36,377 bases of DNA from Acidobacteriota bacterium (GTDB lineage: Bacteria; Acidobacteriota; Blastocatellia; Pyrinomonadales; Pyrinomonadaceae): the NCBI GenBank assembly GCA_018269075.1, contig JAFDVJ010000095.1, positions 1 to 36,377 on the forward strand. Reading direction: 5' to 3'. Positions 1-9,027 of this stretch are shown one piece after another; positions within the stretch are counted from its first letter, which is position 1, and each line of letters opens with the position of its first letter. Under the pieces are notes generated by a model. The model was given only the letters and a program-made list of their open reading frames with translations, made no database searches and was not told where the DNA came from. Position numbers and translations under genes: made by a program.

Positions 1-28
1 TTATTTGCTTGCGTAAGTCCTAAAAATT

Positions 29-661
29 ATGAATTTGAAGATTTTGGCCGCCGTTTTGATCGCGGCGGCGATGTTCGGCGGCGCGGCCGGCCAGCAGTTG
101 AAGCTGAAACGGAGCGGAAACACGGTGCGGGTGCTCGACGGCCGCCGGGTTTTGTACGGCGTCACGCTGCGCGGGCCGTCGAAAAACGGAAAACGCGGCC
201 CGGACGAGGCGTTTCTCGCCGGCCCGTGTCTGATCGTCCGGCGCAACGTCCGCGAACCGGTCGAAGAGAGCGAGATTCCGCCGACCGTGGCGCGGCTCGA
301 AATCTATCGCCGCGACGGCCGGCGCGTCGTCTACCGTGATTCGCAGCTCGCGCTCGGTTACATTTCCGATTGGGAGCTGATCAACAGCCCGGATTTTTCG
401 TGGGCGATCATTCCGGACGACGCCGAGGCGATGTGGACCGGCTTTTTTCATATCTCGACCGACTGCCGGATCACCGCGGTCGCCTTCGACGCGAACGAGG
501 ATTTCGAGTGGGGGAGCCGGGAAGACGGAGAATTCGTCGATTCCCGGACGCTCAGATTTTCTTCGGTCCCGAATAGTCCCCGCGACGGCCGGCCGGCGGG
601 CCGGGTCGAGATTGTGATTATGAAGGACGGCAGCTTTCGGGTGACCGACGCCGGCCGTTAA
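29..661 (+). CDS. Secreted protein of unknown function
   Basis: This is a 210-residue protein. It opens with a typical signal peptide: a Lys at residue 4, a hydrophobic run to about residue 19, then Ala-Gly-Gln, so it is probably exported. The mature part alternates short charged and aromatic stretches (for example LEIYRRDGRRVVYRD), which suggests a small beta-rich fold. I see no catalytic motif and do not recognise the family. The ATG at 29 was chosen because it puts the signal peptide at the N-terminus; no clear ribosome site precedes it. A short A-rich/T-rich hairpin at about 666-690 lies between its stop and the next gene and could end the transcript. The coding frame is convincing from codon bias; the function is unknown. 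Confidence 0.75.
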   Translation: MNLKILAAVLIAAAMFGGAAGQQLKLKRSGNTVRVLDGRRVLYGVTLRGPSKNGKRGPDEAFLAGPCLIVRRNVREPVEESEIPPTVARLEIYRRDGRRVVYRDSQLALGYISDWELINSPDFSWAIIPDDAEAMWTGFFHISTDCRITAVAFDANEDFEWGSREDGEFVDSRTLRFSSVPNSPRDGRPAGRVEIVIMKDGSFRVTDAGR

Positions 662-709
662 AAAAAAATCCCCGGCCGCGAAGGATTTTGATAAAATCGA
701 TTCAAAGCG

Positions 710-1831
710 ATGATCGAGGGGGAAAAACTTTATTTCGAGGGTTATGAAACGCGCGTTCCGGAAAGGAACGCGCTTCTCGAAACGACCCGCCGGCTCGTCC
801 TGACTTACGGCTGGAACACGACTTCCTATCAAATTCTCAATCCCGGAATCCGGCGCTGGTTTTCGGCGGCCGGCGACGCGGTCGTCGGTTACCGTTCGGC
901 GGCCGGCGTGCGCGTCGTCGCCGGCGCGCCCGTCTGCGCGCCGGCGCGTCTGCCGGAGATCGTCGAAGAGTTTGAGATCGACGCCCGCCGCCGCCGCGAG
1001 CGGGTTTGTTATTTTGCGGCCGAATCGCGTCTCGAATCGGTTTATAAAAACACCTCGCCGGCGGCCAAAATCCTGCTCGGCGCGCAGCCCGTCTGGCAGC
1101 CGCGAAACTGGGCCGGGATCGTCGCCGGGCATAAATCGCTTCGCGCGCAGATCAACCGGGCGCGCAACAAGGGCGTCGCGGTCGCCGAATGGCCGCGCGA
1201 AAAAGCCTCCGAAAATCCGCTTCTGGAAGACTGTCTGCAAAAATGGCTGGCCGCGAAAGGACTGCCGCCGCTTCATTTTCTGGTCGAGCCCGAAACGCTC
1301 GCACGGCTTTACGACCGGCGCGTTTTCGTCGCCGAACGGGCGGGCGCGGTCGTCGGCTTCGTCGTGCTCTCGCCGGTCGCGACGCGCAACGGCTGGCTCT
1401 TCGAGCAGTTTGTCCACACTCCGTCCGCGCCGAACGGCACCGTCGAGCTGATGATCGACGCGGCGATGCGCGAGCTCGCGGCGGCCGGCTGCGATTACGC
1501 GACGCTCGGGCTTTCGCCGCTCTCGGTGCGCGCCGGCATCGAGCCGTTCGACAACCCGTTCTGGCTCGATCTGCTGCTCGCGTGGTTGCGCAAACACGCC
1601 CAGCGTTTTTATAATTTCGACGGGCTCGACGCTTTCAAGGCGAAACTGCAGCCCGAGTGCTGGGAGCCGGTTTTCGCGATCTGCAGCCGGCCGCGCGTTT
1701 CGCTGCGCTTTCTCTATGCGATCACCTCGGTGTTCAGCGGAAACCGGCCGGTCCGGATGGTCCTCGGCGGACTCTGGCGCGCGGTGCTGACGGAGCTCGA
1801 ATGGCTCCGGCAGCGGCCCGGGAAAAAATGA
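710..1831 (+). CDS. DUF2156 (phosphatidylglycerol lysyltransferase C-terminal-like) protein
   Basis: The 373-residue product resembles the cytoplasmic catalytic part of MprF-type lipid aminoacyltransferases (DUF2156). It has two GNAT-like halves. The first carries the TSYQILNPGIRRWFS stretch and a residue block around RAQINRARNKG. The second carries VVGFVVLSPVATRNGWLFEQF, followed by a late ATLGLSPLS strand that is typical of the family. It lacks the multi-helix flippase domain of full MprF, so it is a soluble stand-alone version. Such proteins may move an aminoacyl group from charged tRNA to a lipid or another acceptor; the acceptor here cannot be told from sequence. It is followed after 31 bp by the DUF2461 gene on the same strand, so co-transcription is likely. 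Family assignment is fairly sure, substrate unknown. Confidence 0.8.
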   Translation: MIEGEKLYFEGYETRVPERNALLETTRRLVLTYGWNTTSYQILNPGIRRWFSAAGDAVVGYRSAAGVRVVAGAPVCAPARLPEIVEEFEIDARRRRERVCYFAAESRLESVYKNTSPAAKILLGAQPVWQPRNWAGIVAGHKSLRAQINRARNKGVAVAEWPREKASENPLLEDCLQKWLAAKGLPPLHFLVEPETLARLYDRRVFVAERAGAVVGFVVLSPVATRNGWLFEQFVHTPSAPNGTVELMIDAAMRELAAAGCDYATLGLSPLSVRAGIEPFDNPFWLDLLLAWLRKHAQRFYNFDGLDAFKAKLQPECWEPVFAICSRPRVSLRFLYAITSVFSGNRPVRMVLGGLWRAVLTELEWLRQRPGKK

Positions 1832-1862
1832 CGGCGGCTCGCCCGCAAACGGAGAAAAATCT

Positions 1863-2522
1863 ATGCCGACCGGCGAAACATTGGAATTCCTGCGAAATCT
1901 CGATCGAAACAACAACCGCGAATGGTTCGGCGCGCATCGTTCGGAATACGAGGCCGCGCGCGACGACGTCGCCGGGATGGTCGCCGTCCTGATCGCCCGG
2001 ATCGCCGAATTCGATCCGCTTCTGCGCGGTACTCTGGCGCCCGACTGCCTGTTCCGGATTTTTCGCGATACGCGGTTTTCCAAAGACAAGACGCCCTACA
2101 AGACCGCTTTCGGCGGCGTGCTCGCGCCGGGCGGCCGCAAGTCGGCGATTCCGGGTTATTACGTGCAGGTCGACGCCGCCGAGAGCTTTATCGCCGGCGG
2201 CTGCTACCGGCCCGAACCGGCCGGTCTGCAGGCGATCCGGACGGCGATCGCCGCCGATCCGCAATCCTTTTCCGGGATCGTCGAACAGCCGGATTTTATA
2301 AAAGCGTTCGGCGGGCTGTCGGTCGGCGACGGAAAGCTCGTCAACGTGCCGCGCGGTTTCGCCAAAGATCATCCGGCCGCCGAGTTTTTAAAGTTGAAGA
2401 GCTTTATCGTTTACCGCGCGGTTTCCGAAGCCGAGCTCGCGGATCTCGACGGGCTCGTCGCGCGGTTTCGTCTGATCAAGCCGCTGAACGATTTTTTAAG
2501 GGCGGCTTTGAAGCCGAAATGA
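1863..2522 (+). CDS. DUF2461 family protein
   Basis: This 219-residue protein matches the DUF2461 (TIGR02453) family along its whole length. It starts with ETLEFLRNLDRNNNREWF, has the family's RIFRDTRFSKDKTPYKT block near the middle, and then a GYYVQVD-like segment followed by a GGCYRP turn. The biochemical role of the family is not established. A purine-rich ribosome site (ggag, about 8 bases ahead) supports the ATG at 1863. The stop overlaps the start of a possible 33-codon reading frame in an ATGA arrangement. It probably shares a transcript with the DUF2156 gene upstream. The identification is from motif recall and length, which fit the family well. Confidence 0.85.
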   Translation: MPTGETLEFLRNLDRNNNREWFGAHRSEYEAARDDVAGMVAVLIARIAEFDPLLRGTLAPDCLFRIFRDTRFSKDKTPYKTAFGGVLAPGGRKSAIPGYYVQVDAAESFIAGGCYRPEPAGLQAIRTAIAADPQSFSGIVEQPDFIKAFGGLSVGDGKLVNVPRGFAKDHPAAEFLKLKSFIVYRAVSEAELADLDGLVARFRLIKPLNDFLRAALKPK

Positions 2523-2620
2523 ATCGTCGAAAAAAAATCGTCGATCTGACCGGCCCCGATTTCGAGAAGGTCGATTCCCGTTCCCCGCACAGTTTTTTCG
2601 GTCCCGCCGACGAAAGTTGA
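2519..2620 (+). CDS. Possible 33-residue ORF coupled to the DUF2461 gene
   Basis: An ATG at 2519 overlaps the DUF2461 stop codon (ATGA), which would allow translational coupling. It opens a frame of 33 residues starting MNRRKKIVDLTGPDFEKV and ending PADES. The composition is basic at the N-terminus and acidic at the C-terminus. I recognise no family. The overlap and the lack of rare codons are the only support, and chance is a real alternative. Confidence 0.3.
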   Translation: MNRRKKIVDLTGPDFEKVDSRSPHSFFGPADES

Positions 2621-2682
2621 ACATTTGATTCGATTTCGCCGTAAACTCGGTTGAGTTTCATAACACCCTTGGAGAATAAGCA

Positions 2683-5106
2683 ATGATCAATAAAAAATAT
2701 TGGCGATTACTGTTATCGCTTACGCTGACGTTTTCGATTCTGACGCTTAGCCTGCCGCAAACCGGTTATGCGCAGACGACGACCGCGCCGGCGCCGGTTT
2801 CGGCCGATCTGCAAAAATCGCTGCAGGCGATCGAGGAAAAAGTCGAAAAACGGCGCCAGGAGCTCGGCATTCCGGGAATGTCGCTCGTCATCGTCAGGGA
2901 CGGCGCGGTGATTTATGCGAAAGGTCTCGGCTACAAGGATTTCGAAAAGAAAGTCCCGGTCACGCCCGACACCGAGTTCGCGATCGGTTCGGCGACGAAG
3001 GCGTTTACGGCCCTTTCGGTGCTGATGGCGGCCGACGAGGGCAAGGTCGATCTCAACGCGAGCCCGCGCACCTATCTGCCCTATTTCAAGATGTACGACC
3101 CGGACACCGACAAGAATATGACGGTTCGCGATCTGATGTGTCATTCGTCGGGGCTCAACCGCACCGATCTCGCGATGATCACCGGCCGGCTCAACCGTCA
3201 GGAGCTGATTCAGGTCGCCGGCGAGGCCAAACCGATGGCCAAGCTCCGCGAGAAGTTCTTTTATCAGAACATTATGTTCGCCGCCGCCGGCGAGATCGCC
3301 GCGCAGACCGAGAAGACGACCTACGAAAAACTCGTGCCCGAACGGATCTTCAAGCCATTGGGGATGACCAATTCGACGATGATGATTCCCGAGATGGAAA
3401 AAATGAAGGATTATTCGTTCGGCTACGAATACAACTTCGACACCAAAGAGACGCGGCGGCTGCCGTTCCGGCCGATCGACGCGACCAATCCGGCCGGCTC
3501 GATCAATTCGTCGGCCAACGATATGGCGAAATGGATCACGTTCGTGATGAACGGCGGCACGGTCGGCGGCAAGCGGTTGGTCAGCGAAAAGGGCTTCGAG
3601 GAATGGCTCAAGCCGCAGATGAAAATCACGCCGAACGGCAAGCTGGCTTACGGTCTGGGCTGGTTTCTGCAGGACTGGAACGGCCTCAAGGTCGTCCAGC
3701 ACGGCGGCAACATCGACGGCTTCAATTCGATGGTCGCGATGATCCCCGAAAAAAATCTCGGCTTCGTGATGCTCACCAACGTGTCGGCCTCGCCGCTCGG
3801 CAACGAGCTGATGCCGATCGTCTGGGAAAACATTCTCGGCAATCCGAACAAGCCGCAGCCGGTCGCCGCGAACGACCTGAGTAAGGAAACCGGAAAATAT
3901 CGTCTCGAGGCCGCCGGCGTCGACATCGACGTCAGGCTCGAAGACGGAAAACTGACGGCCTCCGTGCCGGGCCAGCCGACCTACACGCTCGAAAACGTCG
4001 GCGGCCGGAAATACAAGTTCAAGGAAGTCGACGGATTTTTCCTGACCTTTAAGGACGATTCGGCCTATCTCGAACAGCCGCAGGGCAATTTCACGCTGAC
4101 GAAACTCGGCGGCGCGCCCAAAGGGGCGGCGAGCGAGGCGGCCAAAGAGCTGATCGGAAAATACACGATTCCGAACGCGCCGGTGACGGTCGAGATCAAG
4201 GCCGAGACGGACGGCAAGGTGACGTTCAACATTCCGGGCCAGCCGCCGTACGCGCTCTTCGAAAAGGGCAAGGACGAATTCAGTATGGCTCCGCTGCCGG
4301 TCACCTATTACCTGAAGGTCAAACGCGGCGCCGATAACAAGGTCGCGGCGGTGACGGTCGTCCAGCCCGAAGGCGAGTTCGAATTCAAAAAGGCGGAATC
4401 GAAACCCGAAGATCAGCCGAAGATCACGGTCGACGAACTGATGGCGAAAGCGGTCGAAGCGGCCGGCGGCGAGGCCAATCTCCGGAAAATCACCTCGCGC
4501 GTGATCACGGCCGACCTCGATTTCGTGCATCAGGGCGTCAAGGGGACGGCGGTTTCCTACGCGAAAGCGCCGAACAAATCGGCGACCGAAACGACGATGA
4601 CGGCGCTCGGCAAGGTCATCGCGAAGGGCTTTGAATTTTTCGACGGAACGGGCGGCCAGGAAATCTACTCGTTCGCGCCGGTCGAAACCTACTCCGGGAA
4701 AAAACTCGAAGACGTCCGGCTCGGCGCCGATCTGTATTCGGTCCTCGACTGGAAGACGAATTACAAAACGGTCGAAGTCAAGGGTGTCGAAAAGGTCGGC
4801 GACGAAGACTGTTACGTGGTCGAGCTGACGCCCGAAAAAGGCACGAAGGTGACGAATTTTTATTCGACCAAAACCTTTCTGCTGATGAAGCAGCGCGGCA
4901 TCGTCGCGTCGAGCACGTCCGAGCAGACGCTTCCCTACACGGCGGTCTTCTCGGATTACCGCGACGTCGACGGCGTCAAGCTGCCCTTCAAAACCGTCAA
5001 CACGAGCGTTTCAATGGGCGACATCGTGACGACCGTTCAGTCGGTCAGGCAAAACGTGCCGGTCGACGACAAGCTGTTCGCCGCGCGGAAAGTCGAGTTG
5101 AAATAG
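2683..5106 (+). CDS. Secreted serine hydrolase (class C beta-lactamase fold) with tandem DUF3471-like repeats and a LolA-like C-terminal domain
   Basis: The 807-residue protein has a signal peptide (residues 1-30, ending YAQ) and then a penicillin-binding/AmpC-type serine hydrolase domain to about residue 385. The three expected motifs are visible: S103-A-T-K106, Y194-Q-N196 and H340-G-G342. Two related segments follow, at about 395-475 and 490-570, each with a GKY start and a PGQPxY core as in DUF3471 domains. The last part, from about residue 585, begins VDELMAKAVEAAGG and resembles the lipoprotein-carrier (LolA-like) segments added to secreted peptidases in Acidobacteria. It likely acts in the periplasm as an esterase, D-aminopeptidase or peptidase; beta-lactam hydrolysis is possible but not shown. 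The start has an aggag-like site (ttggagaataagcaATG). A 13-bp hairpin follows the stop. Confidence 0.88.
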   Translation: MINKKYWRLLLSLTLTFSILTLSLPQTGYAQTTTAPAPVSADLQKSLQAIEEKVEKRRQELGIPGMSLVIVRDGAVIYAKGLGYKDFEKKVPVTPDTEFAIGSATKAFTALSVLMAADEGKVDLNASPRTYLPYFKMYDPDTDKNMTVRDLMCHSSGLNRTDLAMITGRLNRQELIQVAGEAKPMAKLREKFFYQNIMFAAAGEIAAQTEKTTYEKLVPERIFKPLGMTNSTMMIPEMEKMKDYSFGYEYNFDTKETRRLPFRPIDATNPAGSINSSANDMAKWITFVMNGGTVGGKRLVSEKGFEEWLKPQMKITPNGKLAYGLGWFLQDWNGLKVVQHGGNIDGFNSMVAMIPEKNLGFVMLTNVSASPLGNELMPIVWENILGNPNKPQPVAANDLSKETGKYRLEAAGVDIDVRLEDGKLTASVPGQPTYTLENVGGRKYKFKEVDGFFLTFKDDSAYLEQPQGNFTLTKLGGAPKGAASEAAKELIGKYTIPNAPVTVEIKAETDGKVTFNIPGQPPYALFEKGKDEFSMAPLPVTYYLKVKRGADNKVAAVTVVQPEGEFEFKKAESKPEDQPKITVDELMAKAVEAAGGEANLRKITSRVITADLDFVHQGVKGTAVSYAKAPNKSATETTMTALGKVIAKGFEFFDGTGGQEIYSFAPVETYSGKKLEDVRLGADLYSVLDWKTNYKTVEVKGVEKVGDEDCYVVELTPEKGTKVTNFYSTKTFLLMKQRGIVASSTSEQTLPYTAVFSDYRDVDGVKLPFKTVNTSVSMGDIVTTVQSVRQNVPVDDKLFAARKVELK

Positions 5107-5110
5107 AAGC

Positions 5111-5142
5111 TCCGGCGCGACGGCCGCAACCGTCGCGCCGGA
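5111..5142. terminator. Bidirectional hairpin between convergent genes
   Basis: Arms at 5111-5123 and 5130-5142 are perfect 13-bp complements around a 6-base loop. The hairpin sits in the 42-bp gap between the serine hydrolase stop and the ttcA stop, which face each other. There is no long T-run on either side, so it is a GC-rich hairpin terminator or an mRNA 3' end rather than a textbook intrinsic terminator. Confidence 0.65.
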
Positions 5143-5148
5143 ATGATA

Positions 5149-6090
5149 TTAATTGACGAGCGACTGGACGACCGGCAGCGTCATTCTTCCGCCGCCGAGA
5201 TGTTCTTCGGAATGATCGAAAACCGCGTCGAGCTCTTTTTCGACGCTGCCGTGGCCGGCCGGAATCTGTTTGACGAGCGGCGCGAAGTTCTCGAAATCGT
5301 AGAGCTTCGTGTCGAGCAGATGCGAGCCCGTGACGTTCGAGAGCGCGGTCATAATCGACGAGCGGATGAACGGAATCTCCTTTTCGAGCTCGGCGACGAG
5401 CTGTTTGACGCGGGCGCGTTTGAGGTTCGGCTGCGAGCCGCACAGGTTGCACGGGATGATCGGGAACTTGCGTTCGGCGGCGTAGGCGGCGATTTCCGAT
5501 TCCTGCGCGTAGGCGAGCGGCCGGATGACGGTGTTCGTGCCGGCGTCCGAGCGCAGGATGGGCGGCATCGCCTTGAGCTGGCCGACGAAGAAAAGATTCA
5601 GCAGAAAGGTCGCGATGATGTCGTCGGCGTGATGGCCGAGCGCGACCTTCGTGCATTTTTCCTCGATCGCCGTCGAATACAGAATCCCGCGCCGCAGCCG
5701 CGAGCAGAGCGAGCAGTAGGTCTTCCCTTCGGGGACGTGCAGCTTGACGACCGAATAGGTGTCTTCCTCGACGATCCGGTACGGCACGCCGATCGATTCG
5801 AGATATTCCGGCAGCACCTCGGGCGGAAATCCGGGCTGTTTCTGGTCAAGGTTGACGGCGAGGATCTCGAAATTGACGGGCGAGCGCTTCTGCACGTCGA
5901 GCAGCAGATCGAGCAGCGTGAAGCTGTCTTTCCCGCCCGACAGACAGACCATAATCTTGTCGCCTTCCTCGATCATCTTGAAGTCGGCGATCGCCCTGCC
6001 CATTTTTTTGAGCAGTTTCGTTTTCGTTTTCGTTTCTACAAACAATTCAAATAATCTCCCAAAATCAATAGCCTTTTCAGAATTACACAT
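5149..6090 (-). CDS. ttcA: tRNA 2-thiocytidine biosynthesis protein TtcA
   Basis: TtcA is an ATP-pyrophosphatase-type sulfurtransferase that thiolates cytidine 32 of certain tRNAs with the help of an iron-sulfur cluster. With the ATG at 6090 the protein has 313 residues. The PP-loop SGGKDS is at 51-56. Two CxxC pairs follow, C126/C129 (CSLC) and C214/C217 (CNLC), as expected for TtcA rather than the related TilS. The GHHADD motif is also present. An upstream in-frame TTG at 6108 would add six residues, and neither start has a clear ribosome site. The gene faces the serine hydrolase gene across a strong hairpin and is divergent from the M1 peptidase gene. Identification is confident; the exact start is less so. 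Confidence 0.93.
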   Translation of the reverse strand: MCNSEKAIDFGRLFELFVETKTKTKLLKKMGRAIADFKMIEEGDKIMVCLSGGKDSFTLLDLLLDVQKRSPVNFEILAVNLDQKQPGFPPEVLPEYLESIGVPYRIVEEDTYSVVKLHVPEGKTYCSLCSRLRRGILYSTAIEEKCTKVALGHHADDIIATFLLNLFFVGQLKAMPPILRSDAGTNTVIRPLAYAQESEIAAYAAERKFPIIPCNLCGSQPNLKRARVKQLVAELEKEIPFIRSSIMTALSNVTGSHLLDTKLYDFENFAPLVKQIPAGHGSVEKELDAVFDHSEEHLGGGRMTLPVVQSLVN

Positions 6091-6131
6091 CGCGGACGGG
6101 CTTGGCAAATTTCCGGATTTTCAAAAAAATC

Positions 6132-6160
6132 TTGACTAAACGGAACCGTTGGAAAATAAT
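6132..6160 (+). promoter_or_regulatory. Putative sigma-70-type promoter for the M1 peptidase gene
   Basis: TTGACT (6132-6137) and AATAAT (6155-6160) are separated by 17 bases, close to the vegetative -35/-10 consensus. They sit in the divergent gap between ttcA and the peptidase gene, about 75 bases ahead of the chosen start. This is by eye only. Confidence 0.5.
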
Positions 6161-6235
6161 AAACCCGATTCGAAAAAATATACGAGAATAATTTCGCCGT
6201 TCACCGATATTGATTTTCCCCCGGAGAGCTTCCAA

Positions 6236-8752
6236 ATGAACAAGAAAAACCTTTTTTACTGCACCGTTTTCATCTTACTTTCTCTAACCTCGACGATTTT
6301 TTCGCAGGACGAAAAACCGAAGGTCGTCGGCGAGGTGACGGTCAAGGCGGCGTCGCCGAACACCGATCTGCTGTACCAGAAGCTGCGCGTCGGCTCGACC
6401 GAGACGAACGCGTTCGCGGCCGACTGCGCGACGGTCAACAACCTCGTCTGGCAGAAAGACCGGGCGGTCTTTCTGCTCCGCACCGGCGAAGTCTATTTTC
6501 AGACGGCGGTCGACGGCCGCCGGACGGGCGCGGTCTTTCTCGGCGACGGCGAAATCTCGCTCGTTCCGCCGACCGAGACCGAAAAGAAAAATCTCGCGAT
6601 CTTTACCGACGCGCCCGAGCTCAAAGAACAGTTTTCGCAGCTCGTGATGTTTTTTACCGACCGGACGTTCGACGAGATCAAACAGTCGCCGAACGCGCAG
6701 GCCGCGACGGGCTGCGCGCAGGCGGCCCGCGCGCGCGACGCTTTTCGCGAGAAGGAAAGCCTGCTCAAGGACAGTTTTCACTACAACGTCACGGCGCGCA
6801 CGCTCGCCGATTTCTACGCGCCGCAGCGGCCGGGCTTTTTTATGACGTTCATCGACGGCAAACGGTTCGGCAAGCTCGCTTTTCAAATCGATCCGCTCGG
6901 GCTGCCCGACGTCTATCCCGAACAGGTTTCGCTGATCAGCTACGGCGAGGCGAACGCCGGCATCTGGACGGCCTTTCACCTCGCCGACGAATACAAAAAA
7001 GGCACCGCGACGAGCTGGCAGGACCGCCGCGTCTACGACATCAAACATCACGAGCTCGACACGACCGTCGACGGCACGCGGATTCTGATCCGCGACGAGA
7101 TCACGCTCGCGATGCGCGAGGCGAACGTCCGGTTCCTGCCGTTCGATCTCTATCGGACGCTGCGGGTCCGAAACGTGCTCGGCGAATCGGGCGAGCCGCT
7201 TTCCTTCATTCAGGAAGACAAGGACAAGGACGCCGATTTCGGCGTGATCCTGCCGCAGGCGGCCGCGGTCGGCAGGGATTTCAAGATCGTCGTCCAGTAT
7301 GACGGCACCGACGCGCTGCGCGAGGCCGGCAGCGGAAACTACATTCTGATCCCGCGCTCGACGTGGTATCCGAACAACCCGGCGAGCGCGTTCGGCGACC
7401 GCGCAAGCTTCGACATCACGTTTCATTATCCGAAAAGATACGTGATGGTCGGGATCGGCGTGCCGGTCGGCGAGGAACAGACCGACGGCAATCTGAAAAC
7501 CGCGAAATGGTCGAGCGAGGGCGTCGAGATGGCCGTCGCCGGTTTCAATTACGGCGATTTCAAGAAAAAGGAAGTCAAGGATCCGACGACCGGCTACAAT
7601 CTCGAAGTCTTCGTCAACCGCGAGCTGCCCGACGAGATGAAGGCCGTCCAGCAGCAGGTCGATATGGCCGAGCGGCAGGGCGCGGTCACCGGGATGACGA
7701 TCGGCGCGATGAGCACCTCGCAGATGGCCGATTCGGTGCTCGTCCAGGCGCAGAATTCGACGCGCATCTACAACGCCTTTTTCGGCAAGCTGCCGTATAA
7801 GCGAATCGCGATGACGCAGCAGCCGGCCGCGAATTTCGGGCAGGCGTGGGCAACGCTCGTGTTTATGCCCTACACGGCGTTCATCGGCACGACGCAGCGC
7901 GTTCAGCTGTTCGGCGTGCGGGGCGGCACGGACGGCTTCTGGCAGGAAGTCGCGCCGCACGAGGTCGCGCATCAATGGTGGGGACACATCGTCGGCTGGA
8001 CGAGCTATCACGATCAATGGATGAGCGAGGGCTTCGCCGAATTTTCGGCGTCGCTTTATATTCAGTACATCGAAAAGGACATCAACAAATTCATCAATTT
8101 CTGGGAGCAGCAGCGCAAGCTGATCGTCGAGCCGTCGGTCGCCGCCCGGGGCCGCAGGCCGTACACGGTCGGGCCGGTCACGCAGGGCTATCGTCTGAAC
8201 AACGCCAAGACCGGCAGCGTCGCGCGGGCGATGATCTATCCGAAAGGCGCGTATATCCTGCATATGCTGCGGATGATGATGTACGACCGCCGCGGCACCG
8301 GCGACGAGCGTTTTCAGAAGATGATGCGCGATTTCATCCAGACCAACTACAACAAAGACGTTTCGACCGAGGATTTCAAGCGGATCGTCGAGAAACACAT
8401 CACGCCCGAGATGGACATCGACAAAAACGGCAAGATGGACTGGTTTTTCGACGAATGGGTTTACGGCACGGAAATGCCGGCCTATAAATTCAATTATCAG
8501 GTCACCGAAAGCAACGGGAAGATTTTGCTTTCCGGGAAGATCACGCAGTCGGGCGTGTCCGACAAGTTCGTGATGCTCGTGCCGATCTATCTCGATTTCG
8601 GTAAGGGGTTTTCCTACATCGGGTCGGCGACGATGGCCGGCAACACGAGCGTCGATCTGAAAGACATCGAACTGCCGGTCAAACCGCAGCGCGCGGCGAT
8701 CGCCGCCTGGAACGACGTGCTGGCCGAAAGCGTCGAAAATAAAAAACAGTGA
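6236..8752 (+). CDS. Secreted M1-family (gluzincin) metallopeptidase
   Basis: This is an M1 aminopeptidase-like zinc enzyme, exported by an N-terminal signal peptide (MNKKNLFYCTVFILLSL to about residue 24). The zinc site is HEVAH starting near residue 575, with the third ligand Glu 18 residues later in the WMSEGFAEF segment, the HExxH-x18-E spacing of M1. In place of the classical GAMEN exopeptidase motif there is QQPAANFGQAW, so specificity may differ from typical aminopeptidase N. The N-terminal 400 residues hold beta-rich domains. The frame is open from 6149, but I chose the ATG at 6236 because it gives the signal peptide at once and has a ggagag site seven bases before it. The length is 838 residues. 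It probably degrades peptides in the periplasm. Confidence 0.9.
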   Translation: MNKKNLFYCTVFILLSLTSTIFSQDEKPKVVGEVTVKAASPNTDLLYQKLRVGSTETNAFAADCATVNNLVWQKDRAVFLLRTGEVYFQTAVDGRRTGAVFLGDGEISLVPPTETEKKNLAIFTDAPELKEQFSQLVMFFTDRTFDEIKQSPNAQAATGCAQAARARDAFREKESLLKDSFHYNVTARTLADFYAPQRPGFFMTFIDGKRFGKLAFQIDPLGLPDVYPEQVSLISYGEANAGIWTAFHLADEYKKGTATSWQDRRVYDIKHHELDTTVDGTRILIRDEITLAMREANVRFLPFDLYRTLRVRNVLGESGEPLSFIQEDKDKDADFGVILPQAAAVGRDFKIVVQYDGTDALREAGSGNYILIPRSTWYPNNPASAFGDRASFDITFHYPKRYVMVGIGVPVGEEQTDGNLKTAKWSSEGVEMAVAGFNYGDFKKKEVKDPTTGYNLEVFVNRELPDEMKAVQQQVDMAERQGAVTGMTIGAMSTSQMADSVLVQAQNSTRIYNAFFGKLPYKRIAMTQQPAANFGQAWATLVFMPYTAFIGTTQRVQLFGVRGGTDGFWQEVAPHEVAHQWWGHIVGWTSYHDQWMSEGFAEFSASLYIQYIEKDINKFINFWEQQRKLIVEPSVAARGRRPYTVGPVTQGYRLNNAKTGSVARAMIYPKGAYILHMLRMMMYDRRGTGDERFQKMMRDFIQTNYNKDVSTEDFKRIVEKHITPEMDIDKNGKMDWFFDEWVYGTEMPAYKFNYQVTESNGKILLSGKITQSGVSDKFVMLVPIYLDFGKGFSYIGSATMAGNTSVDLKDIELPVKPQRAAIAAWNDVLAESVENKKQ

Positions 8753-9027
8753 GCCTTGCGCCGGTTAATTACGGCAGCGAAAACAGATAGTAAAAACGGG
8801 GCCGCAACGCGCCGTCGAATATTTGCCAAATCCGTCGTTAAAGACTGGCGCAAAAGAAAAAAGTTTTTTATTATACGAACAACTGGAAAATAAAATCAGT
8901 TAATCATTTCTAACTAATTGTAATCAATTAACAATTTTCGTTTCGAATCCGGTTAGGTTCTTCCCCCGTAATCCAATCAACGATTGTCGAGTCGGAAAAA
9001 TTTCTTTTGGAGGTTTTAAGTGAAAGT

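Noticed and set aside
20..2089. Long minus-strand ORF of 689 codons
   Set aside because: It is antisense to clear genes, arginine-rich with no family match, and exists because strong codon bias leaves few stops on the opposite strand.
2713..4530. 605-codon minus-strand ORF
   Set aside because: Antisense of the serine hydrolase; composition is biased to Arg, Asp and His and matches no family.
6284..8398. 704-codon minus-strand ORF
   Set aside because: Antisense to the M1 peptidase, which has a complete zinc site and signal peptide.
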